Source: an uncultured Flavobacteriales bacterium (GTDB lineage Bacteria; Bacteroidota; Bacteroidia; Flavobacteriales_D; Sanyastnellaceae). From it: a stretch of 54,829 nucleotides of DNA. The translations under genes and the position numbers were made by a program. The stretch covers positions 1 through 54,829 of the forward strand of contig CALJFZ010000019.1 of the NCBI GenBank assembly GCA_938074325.1. The letters run 5' to 3'. Positions 46,080 to 53,722 of this stretch are shown piece by piece (the stretch's first letter is position 1; every line of letters begins with the position of its first letter). The notes beneath the pieces were generated by a model. It was not told where the DNA came from, searched no databases, and saw only the letters and a program-made list of their open reading frames with translations.

Positions 46080-47105
46080 TCAAGCGCGCCGTACGCGGTA
46101 ATGCATCAACACCCACACATTGGTCAAAACAAGTCCTACCGCGAGCAACAAGTGGATGGGTTGCGCCCACGCGGGCATGCCCATGTTGACGAACAACACG
46201 CCCGTCAGGATTTGCGCCGCCAACAGGGACGACGCAAGCCTTACCACAGAGCGGATACCGCCCTCTGCGCTGCGCAGTGGCATCAGCCACAGGAGCTGAA
46301 CGGCCAGCACCAACCACGAACCCGACCGGTGCACTTTCCACCAATCCGGCAACGCACCAATCCAATCGCTGCGCAGCACCTCCGCATGGTTCAATATGTC
46401 CACCTGTTCCCTGACCTGCGTGCCCAATACCAACTGACCGAGCGTCAGCACGAGTGCAACCGCGATGATCCACTTTCCACGTGGCAGGACCGCCCGAAGA
46501 TGCCCCGTTTGGCCTTCCCAAATCGTATTCAACAACCCGGCTAGGCTGACCAAAATTGCCATGGCGCCCAACATGTGGATGGTGATGGAGAACGGAATCA
46601 AATTGCCATCGACCACCTTCTTGCCCAACCACGCCACGAGCCCCAGCCAGAACAAATGCACCACCGCCCAGGCAAAGGGCCGCCAGTGTCGGGTGCGGAT
46701 TCCGCGCCAAAAGGTCCAGGCTAGAAGCAACAATGCCGGAATACCCGTCAACGCCCCCAGCAGTCGGTTGATGAACTCCACCCACGTGTGGAGCGGATTG
46801 AAAATGGCGTAGTCGTGCTTGTCGTAAGCCAACCATTTGCCTTGTGATCGTTCTGCCTCGAAATCCTGTGAGACCAGGTCATCTTGAGCAACCCACAACG
46901 TGTCGTTCTGGAGCAGCATGCGCCCAGAATCATACGAGGCGCCGCTCTGCCATGTCACTTCCGATGCCTCCGTGGGCGGGATCATAAGGCCAAAACACTT
47001 GGGCCAATCAGGGCATCCCATGCCCGAGCCCGTCATTCGGACCACGCTTCCCGCCAACACGACCAGAAACGTCATCACCATGGCTACGCGCGTCAACCGG
47101 CGCAT
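46080..47105 (-). CDS. ctaA: Heme A synthase (CtaA/COX15)
   Basis: Oxidises heme O to heme A for cytochrome aa3-type oxidase. The 341-residue product from ATG 47105 has about eight membrane spans. The first is followed by SVVRMTGSGMGCPDWPKCFG, the CtaA signature. Histidine-bearing helices include FNPLHTWVEFINRLLG, TIHMLGAMA, WWKVHRSGSW and QPIHLLLAVGLV, expected heme ligands. A longer reading to 47144 overlaps the HMA gene and lengthens the cytoplasmic tail, so it is rejected. The start is 10 bases after the HMA gene stop, so the two form an operon. Confidence 0.93.
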   Translation of the reverse strand: MRRLTRVAMVMTFLVVLAGSVVRMTGSGMGCPDWPKCFGLMIPPTEASEVTWQSGASYDSGRMLLQNDTLWVAQDDLVSQDFEAERSQGKWLAYDKHDYAIFNPLHTWVEFINRLLGALTGIPALLLLAWTFWRGIRTRHWRPFAWAVVHLFWLGLVAWLGKKVVDGNLIPFSITIHMLGAMAILVSLAGLLNTIWEGQTGHLRAVLPRGKWIIAVALVLTLGQLVLGTQVREQVDILNHAEVLRSDWIGALPDWWKVHRSGSWLVLAVQLLWLMPLRSAEGGIRSVVRLASSLLAAQILTGVLFVNMGMPAWAQPIHLLLAVGLVLTNVWVLMHYRVRRA

Positions 47106-47115
47106 GGAGTGCAGG

Positions 47116-47526
47116 TTACTGTGGAAGGGTAGCCTCTTTTGCAAAATGGGTCACTTGAATCGAAGCCACAGCATACAATTTCCCGTCCGCAATGCCCGTC
47201 ACTTTTTCCGCGAGCTCCTCCGGCGAAACAGCATCGGGATCAAACTCCACTTCAGCCGAATTCAATTCCCTCCCGGATTCGAATTCAATCGACGCATTCG
47301 CCACCCCAGGGATCTCGAGCAACTCCTTCTTGATTTTCCCTCCGCATGCATGGGCGCACATCATACCACTGATTTCCAGTTTGGCGGTGGATGTTTCCGC
47401 TGTGCCGGCTTCATATCCTTCCGATACTGCGTACTCTTCAGAATCCGCACACCCCCCGAGCATCAGGCTGCCAGAAGCAAGCATCACACCACTCAAAAGC
47501 CCTGTAATTTGGTTCCATCGCGTCAT
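47116..47526 (-). CDS. Heavy-metal-associated (HMA) domain lipoprotein, putative copper chaperone
   Basis: A 136-residue product with a lipoprotein signal (SLMLGGC) and an HMA domain from about residue 47. The metal loop is GMMCAHACGG, i.e. C-x3-C rather than the usual C-x2-C, a spacing seen in other Bacteroidota HMA proteins. ATG 47526 is chosen because the longer reading to 47598 runs through the TATATTTG element at 47531-47538. It sits directly upstream of ctaA, so a role in copper handling for cytochrome oxidase is plausible but inferred. Confidence 0.85.
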   Translation of the reverse strand: MTRWNQITGLLSGVMLASGSLMLGGCADSEEYAVSEGYEAGTAETSTAKLEISGMMCAHACGGKIKKELLEIPGVANASIEFESGRELNSAEVEFDPDAVSPEELAEKVTGIADGKLYAVASIQVTHFAKEATLPQ

Positions 47527-47530
47527 GCGG

Positions 47531-47565
47531 CAAATATACCGATGAACAAGGGGGGCGCTTTCCAA
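47531..47565 (-). promoter_or_regulatory. Promoter of the HMA-ctaA operon, abutting the start codon
   Basis: On the minus strand TTG (47565-47563) lies 24 bases before a perfect TATATTTG (47538-47531), which is only four bases from the ATG at 47526. The transcript would begin at or near the start codon. Confidence 0.6.
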
Positions 47566-47609
47566 CTTATGGTAATTCGAGCCTAATTTCGGCCGCAATC
47601 AACACACGC

Positions 47610-48545
47610 ATGGCCACCAACGCCTCCTCCCCTCCTCATCGCTGGGCACCTGCCTTGGTGCTGCTTTTGCTCGGTTTCGTGTGGGGAAGCAGTTTCATCC
47701 TCATGAAAATCGGGTTGTTTGCGCGAGACGGTTCAGCCTTATTGCCCCCCGTGCAACTCGCCGCCCTGCGTATGGCCATCGCCGGAGCGACCTTGTTTCC
47801 CATCGCTTGGCGTCACGCCCGCAGCATCGAACCGAAACGTTGGCGCTGGATCGCCGGAGTTGGAGTGGTCGGCAGTTTCATCCCAGCGATGTTGTTTGCG
47901 ACTGCGCAGGTTCAATTGCCCAGTGCCATGGCAGGCATGTTAAACGCGCTGAGCCCGCTGTGGACGCTCATCATTGGAGCCGTTGTATTTGGAGCGGTCG
48001 TTCGAGGCCGCCAACTGCTCGGCATCCTCGTGGGCCTGTTGGGGACGGCATGGCTCATATACGCACAAGCCGGAAGCACGGGCTCAGAAATCTCGGCACA
48101 GACCTTGAAACCGGCTCTGTTGTTGGTCATCGCAACGGTGTGCTATGGCATCAGCGTGAACATCACACGGGAAAAGCTTGCAGGCATCCCCGCACGTGTC
48201 ATTGCCGCATGTTCCCTGGGGCTAGTCGCCTTCCCTGCATTGGGCATCGTCTTATACCAATCCACACCTTCGCTGTTGATGGCCCATCCCGACGGCCTGC
48301 GCGCCCTGATCGCAGTGGCTGCGTTGGCTGCCATTGGCACAGCTGGAGCATTGGTGCTTTTCAACCAATTGATCGCCTGGACCAATGCCGTGGTGGCAGC
48401 ATCCGTTACTTACATCATACCCATCTTTGCAGCCCTCTGGGGGTGGTGGGATGGAGAGCAGCTGACCTTTCAACAACTGTTGGCCGGAGCATGCATTTTG
48501 ATGGGGGTCTGGATCACCAAGCAGCGCGGGTCCGCACAAAAATGA
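47610..48545 (+). CDS. EamA/DMT-family transporter
   Basis: A 311-residue ten-helix protein: first EamA repeat from LVLLLLGFVWGSSFILMKIGL through LPSAMAGMLNALSPLWTLIIGA, second from KPALLLVIATVCYGISVNITR to a C-terminal VTYIIPIFAALWGWWDGE. Only weakly similar to the transporter at 19060, so they are probably different subfamilies. Substrate unknown. It is divergent from the HMA-ctaA operon; TAATTTCG at 47584-47591 is a possible -7 element. No terminator is seen before the rplU promoter. Confidence 0.88.
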   Translation: MATNASSPPHRWAPALVLLLLGFVWGSSFILMKIGLFARDGSALLPPVQLAALRMAIAGATLFPIAWRHARSIEPKRWRWIAGVGVVGSFIPAMLFATAQVQLPSAMAGMLNALSPLWTLIIGAVVFGAVVRGRQLLGILVGLLGTAWLIYAQAGSTGSEISAQTLKPALLLVIATVCYGISVNITREKLAGIPARVIAACSLGLVAFPALGIVLYQSTPSLLMAHPDGLRALIAVAALAAIGTAGALVLFNQLIAWTNAVVAASVTYIIPIFAALWGWWDGEQLTFQQLLAGACILMGVWITKQRGSAQK

Positions 48546-48563
48546 GCGCCGCACGAGAAGGTG

Positions 48564-48594
48564 TTGAAAAGTTGAGAAGTTTCCTGTACCTTTG
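48564..48594 (+). promoter_or_regulatory. Promoter of rplU-rpmA (TTG-N20-TACCTTTG)
   Basis: TTG at 48564-48566 and TACCTTTG at 48587-48594 are 20 bases apart, a full match to the Bacteroidota consensus. The rplU ATG is 32 bases further downstream. The element starts 18 bases after the stop of the EamA gene. Confidence 0.75.
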
Positions 48595-48626
48595 CACCCC
48601 CTCTTTTGGGAATAAATACAAGAATC

Positions 48627-49079
48627 ATGTATGCAATCGTAGAGATCGCAGGGCACCAGTACAAGGTAGAGAAAGACCAACAGGTGTTCGTCAACCGATT
48701 GGACGCTGAGGAAGGCAAAAAGGTCAAGTTCGACCGTGTCTTGCTCCTCGACAATGGGAAAGACGTTCAAGTTGGCGCCCCAGCGGTAAGCGGCGCGGAA
48801 GTGACCGCTCAGGTAGAACGCCACCTCAAAGGCGACAAGGTGTTGATCTTCAAGAAGAAGCGCCGCAAAGGATACCAGAAGTTGAACGGGTTCCGTGCTT
48901 CATTGACGGAAATCAAAATCACAGCGATCAAGGCAGGCGGTGCGAAAAAAGCCGCCCCAAAGGCAGCTGCTGAAGACAAGCCGGCAACTGAAAAGAAGGC
49001 CGCAGCTAAGAAGCCTGCTGCCAAGAAACCAGCAGCGAAGAAGCCCGCTGCCAAGAAAACCGATAATACCGAGAAGTAA
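48627..49079 (+). CDS. rplU: 50S ribosomal protein L21 with Lys/Ala-rich C-terminal tail
   Basis: The first about 102 residues are a complete L21 ([19 protein letters not shown], then [19 protein letters not shown]). Residues 103-150 add a basic low-complexity tail with tandem AAKKP units, making the protein 150 residues versus about 103 in most bacteria. The start ATG 48627 gives the conserved N-terminus; the upstream GTG/TTG-like extension is rejected. The stop overlaps the rpmA start (TAATG). Confidence 0.96.
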   Translation: MYAIVEIAGHQYKVEKDQQVFVNRLDAEEGKKVKFDRVLLLDNGKDVQVGAPAVSGAEVTAQVERHLKGDKVLIFKKKRRKGYQKLNGFRASLTEIKITAIKAGGAKKAAPKAAAEDKPATEKKAAAKKPAAKKPAAKKPAAKKTDNTEK

Positions 49080-49342
49080 TGGCACATAAAAAAGGTGTAG
49101 GTAGCTCCAAAAACGGACGGGAATCAGAAAGTAAACGGCTCGGCGTCAAAATCTTTGGCGGCCAGGGTTGCATCGCTGGTAACATCATCGTCCGCCAGCG
49201 TGGAACACAACACCATCCCGGTGAAAACGTCGGAATGGGTAAAGACCACACGTTGTTCGCTTTGACCGATGGAATCGTTGAATTCCGCAAGAAAGCCAAC
49301 AACCGATCATTCGTATCTGTTGTTCCGCTCGGCGACGCCTAA
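49079..49342 (+). CDS. rpmA: 50S ribosomal protein L27
   Basis: The 87-residue product begins [20 protein letters not shown], the L27 N-terminus reaching the peptidyl-transferase centre, without the cleavable Firmicutes extension. [22 protein letters not shown] is the family core. It overlaps rplU by one base and is followed by a strong terminator. Confidence 0.97.
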   Translation: MAHKKGVGSSKNGRESESKRLGVKIFGGQGCIAGNIIVRQRGTQHHPGENVGMGKDHTLFALTDGIVEFRKKANNRSFVSVVPLGDA

Positions 49343-49393
49343 GCAGGAATAACCGGCACGGGGTAATCCACTCCATGCCACTCAAAATTTGTG

Positions 49394-49433
49394 ACTCCCG
49401 GCCCTCTTGAGGGTTCGGGAGTTCTTTATTTTT
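49394..49433 (+). terminator. Intrinsic terminator after rplU-rpmA
   Basis: ACTCCCG pairs with CGGGAGT and an inner CCCTC pairs with GAGGG around a two-base loop. The stem is followed by TTCTTTATTTTT. It lies 51 bases after the rpmA stop and ends before the serS ATG at 49461. Confidence 0.85.
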
Positions 49434-49460
49434 ACCACTCATCCAAACTGCAGCATCGCC

Positions 49461-50735
49461 ATGCTCACCATTCAATCTTTGCGGGAAGAGAAAGACCGCA
49501 TCTTGGAGGCGCTCAACAAACGTCACTTCGATGCCCATGAGGCCGTTGAACAAATCCTCGCGTGGGACGCCGAGCGCCGGAAAACGCAGGCGCAGCTGGA
49601 CGAAACACTCGCCCAAAGCAATGCCCTCAGCCGCGAAATCGGTGGCTTGATGCGAGAGGGGAAAAAAGAAGAAGCCGAAGCCGTCAAAGCCCAGACGTCC
49701 TCCCTCAAAGCAAAGTCGGGAGAATTGAAGGAGCAGATGCAGGGATTGGAACAGCAGATCCACGACGCCTTGTGCCACATTCCCAACACTCCCCACGCAG
49801 ACGTGGCGGCCGGCCGGAATGCCGACGACAACGTCGAGACCTTCCGATCGGGGGATGCCTCTACTTTGGAACACCACAAGAAGCCCCACTGGGACATCGC
49901 GGAGCAATGCAAGCTCATCGACTTTGAGCTCGGCGCAAAGGTGACGGGAGCAGGTTTCCCGTTTTACCGCGGCAAAGGCGCCAAGCTCCAGCGCGGGCTC
50001 ATCCGTTTCTTCCTCGAACAGGCGGATGCTGCAGGGTATGAAGAATTCATCCCGCCCCACATGATCAACCCGGACAGCGGGTTTGGTACCGGCCAACTTC
50101 CCGACAAGGAAGGCCAGATGTACCACATGCAAGACGACGAACTGTACATGATCCCCACCGCTGAGGTGCCATTGACCAACATCTACCGCGATGTGATGGT
50201 AAAGGAGGGCGATCTGCCCATCAAACTCTGCGGGTACACGCCGTGCTTCCGCCGAGAGGCAGGGTCGTACGGCAAGGATGTGCGCGGGTTGAACCGGCTG
50301 CACCAATTTGACAAAGTCGAGATCGTCCAATTCGCTCATCCGGAGGCGTCCTATGCGACGTTGGACGGCATGGTGGAGCACGTGAAGGGATTGCTCGAGG
50401 CGTTGGAATTGCCCTACCGCATTCTGCGCTTGTGCGGAGGCGACATGGGCTTTACCTCGGCCATGACCTATGATTTTGAGGTTTGGAGTGCCGCGCAAGA
50501 GCGTTGGTTGGAGGTGAGTTCGGTTTCCAATTTTGAAACATACCAAGCCAACCGACTGAAGTGCCGATACAAAGGCAACGACGGCAAGACGCATCTGGTC
50601 CACACCCTCAACGGCTCGGCACTAGCCCTCCCGCGAATCGTGGCTGCGTTGCTCGAAAATCACCAAGACGAAACCGGAATTCGCATTCCCGAGGCACTCG
50701 TTCCTTACTGCGGATTCGAACGCATTGACTTTTGA
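49461..50735 (+). CDS. serS: Seryl-tRNA synthetase
   Basis: Charges tRNA-Ser. The 424-residue class II synthetase starts with a long antiparallel coiled coil (about 1-110) that contacts the tRNA long arm. Motif 2 is PCFRREAGSYGKDVRGLNRLHQF and motif 3 is LNGSALALPRIVAALLENHQ. ATG 49461 gives the normal N-terminus; the reading from 49407 runs into the terminator. The stop overlaps the next frame as TTGA. Confidence 0.97.
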   Translation: MLTIQSLREEKDRILEALNKRHFDAHEAVEQILAWDAERRKTQAQLDETLAQSNALSREIGGLMREGKKEEAEAVKAQTSSLKAKSGELKEQMQGLEQQIHDALCHIPNTPHADVAAGRNADDNVETFRSGDASTLEHHKKPHWDIAEQCKLIDFELGAKVTGAGFPFYRGKGAKLQRGLIRFFLEQADAAGYEEFIPPHMINPDSGFGTGQLPDKEGQMYHMQDDELYMIPTAEVPLTNIYRDVMVKEGDLPIKLCGYTPCFRREAGSYGKDVRGLNRLHQFDKVEIVQFAHPEASYATLDGMVEHVKGLLEALELPYRILRLCGGDMGFTSAMTYDFEVWSAAQERWLEVSSVSNFETYQANRLKCRYKGNDGKTHLVHTLNGSALALPRIVAALLENHQDETGIRIPEALVPYCGFERIDF

Positions 50736-51340
50736 AGGAGGTCCCAGCTAACTTTTGGTGCTGGGGGCTCATCTTCAGCGCGTTGCTCGCCGGTTGCGTT
50801 TCGAACCGCGACCCCCGGGTGTCCGAACTGGAAGCTCTGGCCGATTCCATCACCGACCAACAAGCCCTTCTCAATGAACCTGCTGCCGAACGCGTGGCTG
50901 AAGCCGCCACCTGGGCTGAAAACAACTTGCGCGAGTTTGAATTGCTGTTGGAAGGCGGCCTCGTAAAAGTGAGCAAGGCTGAAGGTGAAATCATCTCCGA
51001 TGTGAGCCGCGCACGTCGCCTCCTAAAAGACCAGGCCAAGCGCCGCAATTCCCTGCCCAAGAGTGCCGCGCGCGCTGTCAAGCAATTGCGGGAATTGGCC
51101 CAAGCCATTTCCAGCGGAGTAGCACAAGATGCCACAGGCGCTGCCATTGACTCCGCCTACATCGTTCGCGAAGTGCAAACCGAATTGGGTATAGGCCGGG
51201 ACGTGATCCAAGCCTTGTCCGAAACCCAGAACCTCGCCGTGCGAGGCATCGCCCTTTGGGAGCAGACCTCTGCACGCAGCGATAGCCTGCAAACCGTATG
51301 CCGGGCACGCCTGGCCGAAGCCCTCATCGACGGAGAATGA
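50732..51340 (+). CDS. Small coiled-coil lipoprotein, function unknown
   Basis: A 202-residue product with signal segment GLIFSALLAGC (lipobox LAGC, cysteine at residue 22). The rest is mostly alpha-helical, Ala/Glu/Arg-rich and probably coiled coil. No ATG exists before the lipobox, so the start is taken as TTG at 50732, which overlaps the serS stop by four bases. The 3' end overlaps the TPR gene as ATGA. It probably works at the cell envelope with the TPR protein; no family is recognised. Confidence 0.75.
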   Translation: MKEVPANFWCWGLIFSALLAGCVSNRDPRVSELEALADSITDQQALLNEPAAERVAEAATWAENNLREFELLLEGGLVKVSKAEGEIISDVSRARRLLKDQAKRRNSLPKSAARAVKQLRELAQAISSGVAQDATGAAIDSAYIVREVQTELGIGRDVIQALSETQNLAVRGIALWEQTSARSDSLQTVCRARLAEALIDGE

Positions 51341-53145
51341 AGAAAGCGTGGATCCTAGTCGCCGGATTGATGTGCTCTCAGTGGGGCCTGACGCAATCGG
51401 ACTTGGAACTGGCGGAATTCTACTACAACGAGGGCTCGTACGCACAGGCCAAGCTTTACTTGGACCAAATCTGGAAGCGCACGAAGACGAAGAAGGTCTT
51501 CGATATGTACTACGCCACGCTGTTGGCGATGGACGATTTTGAGGCGGCGGAAAAGCTCGTCAAGAGCCGCATGCGAAACAAAAACACCCGGGCCACAGCC
51601 TATGTCGAGCTCGGGCAGTTGTATGTGCATTTTGGGAAAGAGTTGGAGGCGAAGCAGGCGTTTGATGAAGCCTTGAACCGACTGGAACCCAAGCGCGGCA
51701 GCGTGATTGCGTTGGCCAATGCCTTCATCAAGCTCAACGAACTCGACCGGGCGTTGGAGGTATACACCAAAGCGGTGGCCCTCGGCGTGAACGATTTGGA
51801 TTACCAACTGGCCGACCTCGAAGGCCGCCGAGGGAATTACGAAGGCATGATCGACGCATCCCTCCGGCTGATGCGCGCGAAACCCACCTACTTCCGAAAC
51901 GTTCAGAATTCCTTCAACCGGAACCTGCGCATCCAAGACAACCCCGACCTGGGGGAATTGCTCAGGACCAAGCTGCTGCGCGCGGCGCGGGAATTCCCTG
52001 AGGACAACAGCATCCCCGAGATGCTCGTGTGGTACTTCAACCAAGTCAACGACTTCGCCAACGCCTTTATCCACGCAAAATCCCTCGACCTGCGGTTCCG
52101 GGAATCCGGAGAGCGACTGGTCGAATTGGCCCAAACCGCCACCCGCAACGAAGACTACGACACGGCCGCCAAGTGCTACGCCTATGTCGCCACCAAGGGC
52201 CCGGACAATCCCTACTTTTTCACGGCTCGTGCTCAGGCGCTGAAGATGCGTCTGCAACCGCTGCTCAAGTCCACGCCTGTCGATAGAGCAGCCATCGATG
52301 CATTGGCCCAAGACTACGAATTCACCCTGAACGACCTTGGCCTTGCCAAAGAGACCGCCACCATCGCTCAGGACCTCGCTCACATCCGTGCATTTTACCT
52401 TCAACAGCCCGAAGAAGCCATCGCCCTCCTTGAGGACGTTTTGGCCGTACAGGGGCTCTATGAGCGTGCGGCGGCGTTATGCAAACTCGAGCTCGGCGAC
52501 ATCTTGGTTTTCCAGGACGAAGTGTGGGACGCCTCCTTGCTGTTTTCCCAAGTCGAACTCGATTACAAGGACGACGTCCTCGGCGCGGAAGCCAAATTCC
52601 GCAACGCACGGATCAGCTACTACACGGGCGACTTCGACTGGGCCCAGTCCCAACTGGATGCCCTGAAGGCCTCGACGTCGAAATTGATTTCCAACGATGC
52701 CATCGACCTCTCCTTGCTCATCACGGACAACTACGCCCTAGACACCATCGTCGAGCCGATGTGGTTGTTCGCGCAGGCGGATTTACTGGCGACGCAGTAC
52801 CGCTATGAAGAGGCGCGCGACAAATTGGATTCCATCGTTACCGTGTGGCCCGGCCATGCGTTGACCGACGAAATCTTGATGGAACTGGCGGACATGTGCA
52901 TCGAGCAAGGCCAATTGGACTCTGCCAAACACTGGCTGCAGGAAGTGATTGATCTGCACTTTGACGACATCCTCGCAGACGACGCCATTTTCCAGCTAGC
53001 ACTCATCTTGGATGACGCTGAAGGCGATTCAGAGGGCGCTGCTGTGCTTTACGAGCAATTGCTGTTCGACTACCCCGGCAGCCTCTACGCGGTGGAAGCA
53101 CGGCGCCGCTACCGGGCCATTCGCGGCGACGAGTTAGAAGAGTGA
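51337..53145 (+). CDS. Secreted/periplasmic tetratricopeptide-repeat protein
   Basis: A 602-residue product from ATG 51337, which overlaps the lipoprotein stop by four bases (ATGA). A signal peptide ends about WGLTQ. Many TPR-like helix pairs follow: AEFYYNEGSYAQAKLYLDQI, AYVELGQLYVHFGKELEAKQ, and near the end ADMCIEQGQLDSAKHWLQEV. TPR proteins act as assembly scaffolds. Coupling with serS and the lipoprotein gene is conserved enough in arrangement here to suggest joint function of the last two. The exact partner is unknown. Confidence 0.85.
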   Translation: MKKAWILVAGLMCSQWGLTQSDLELAEFYYNEGSYAQAKLYLDQIWKRTKTKKVFDMYYATLLAMDDFEAAEKLVKSRMRNKNTRATAYVELGQLYVHFGKELEAKQAFDEALNRLEPKRGSVIALANAFIKLNELDRALEVYTKAVALGVNDLDYQLADLEGRRGNYEGMIDASLRLMRAKPTYFRNVQNSFNRNLRIQDNPDLGELLRTKLLRAAREFPEDNSIPEMLVWYFNQVNDFANAFIHAKSLDLRFRESGERLVELAQTATRNEDYDTAAKCYAYVATKGPDNPYFFTARAQALKMRLQPLLKSTPVDRAAIDALAQDYEFTLNDLGLAKETATIAQDLAHIRAFYLQQPEEAIALLEDVLAVQGLYERAAALCKLELGDILVFQDEVWDASLLFSQVELDYKDDVLGAEAKFRNARISYYTGDFDWAQSQLDALKASTSKLISNDAIDLSLLITDNYALDTIVEPMWLFAQADLLATQYRYEEARDKLDSIVTVWPGHALTDEILMELADMCIEQGQLDSAKHWLQEVIDLHFDDILADDAIFQLALILDDAEGDSEGAAVLYEQLLFDYPGSLYAVEARRRYRAIRGDELEE

Positions 53146-53204
53146 CGGGCATCGCTCGATCCGCGGTTTATTCATCCCCCCTCTCCATTCTTGGCACAAT
53201 GAAA

Positions 53205-53230
53205 AAGGGCTCCCCGTGTGGGGAGCCCTT
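53205..53230. terminator. Bidirectional terminator between the TPR and dockerin-like genes
   Basis: An 11-base-pair perfect stem (AAGGGCTCCCC / GGGGAGCCCTT) with loop GTGT. On the minus strand it is followed by a T-run (A-run 53202-53206), so it chiefly serves the dockerin-like gene ending at 53254. On the plus strand it can also stop the TPR operon. Confidence 0.85.
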
Positions 53231-53253
53231 CTCAAATTAAATCGCTCTGGGTG

Positions 53254-53694
53254 TTAGTTACACAACTCACCGTAGTAAGCGAGGAGAATCAAAAGATCCG
53301 CAGTACCTACGATACCATCCTCGTTGAGGTCCTCCGCACCTCCGTGTTCGGAGTTTGCGATGGTCTCGGGATCCTGAGCCCCGTAGAGGCTCAGGATCGC
53401 GAGGAGGTCATTAGTACCGACAGCGTTGTCACCGGTTACATCACCAGGGCACTCGCGGAATGCCATCTGCTGAAAACCTTGGGTCAAGAAGATGTTTCCA
53501 TCCCCAACGGTTGTGGTGAACACTTGGCCGATGCTTCCATCGATTTCGCCAAGAACGTCTCCAATTGCGTCAACTTCTCCCGTGTGGTAACCCGAGGTGA
53601 TCGCTTGACGGTCCATTGTTACCTGGGCCGATGCGTCCTGGGAGATCATCGAGAGACCCCCGAGCAGGAACAAGATGTAAAAGAGCTTTTTCAT
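53254..53694 (-). CDS. Secreted protein with dockerin-like calcium-binding pair
   Basis: A 146-residue product with signal peptide ending ASAQ (about residue 24). Residues about 30-78 match a common Bacteroidota secreted-protein stretch (GSIGQVFTTTVGDGNIFLTQGFQQ). The C-terminus carries two EF-hand-like repeats, GDVTGDNAVGTNDLLAIL and DLNEDGIVGTADLLILL, each of the dockerin type D-x-[NT]-x-D-x-x-V-x-x-x-DLL, bounded by Cys residues. A T9SS sorting domain, usually found after this N-terminal stretch, is not present. It starts 28 bases after the fibre-like gene and probably shares its transcript. Confidence 0.75.
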   Translation of the reverse strand: MKKLFYILFLLGGLSMISQDASAQVTMDRQAITSGYHTGEVDAIGDVLGEIDGSIGQVFTTTVGDGNIFLTQGFQQMAFRECPGDVTGDNAVGTNDLLAILSLYGAQDPETIANSEHGGAEDLNEDGIVGTADLLILLAYYGELCN

Positions 53695-53722
53695 AATGTG
53701 CTCGTTAAGGGGTTAAAGTTGA

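Noticed and set aside
49185-50603. 472-codon minus-strand frame opposite serS
   Set aside because: serS is unmistakable on the plus strand, and the minus frame also covers the rplU-rpmA terminator.
51355-52404. 349-codon minus-strand frame opposite the TPR gene
   Set aside because: No signal or family match; the TPR protein on the plus strand is coherent end to end and coupled to its upstream gene.
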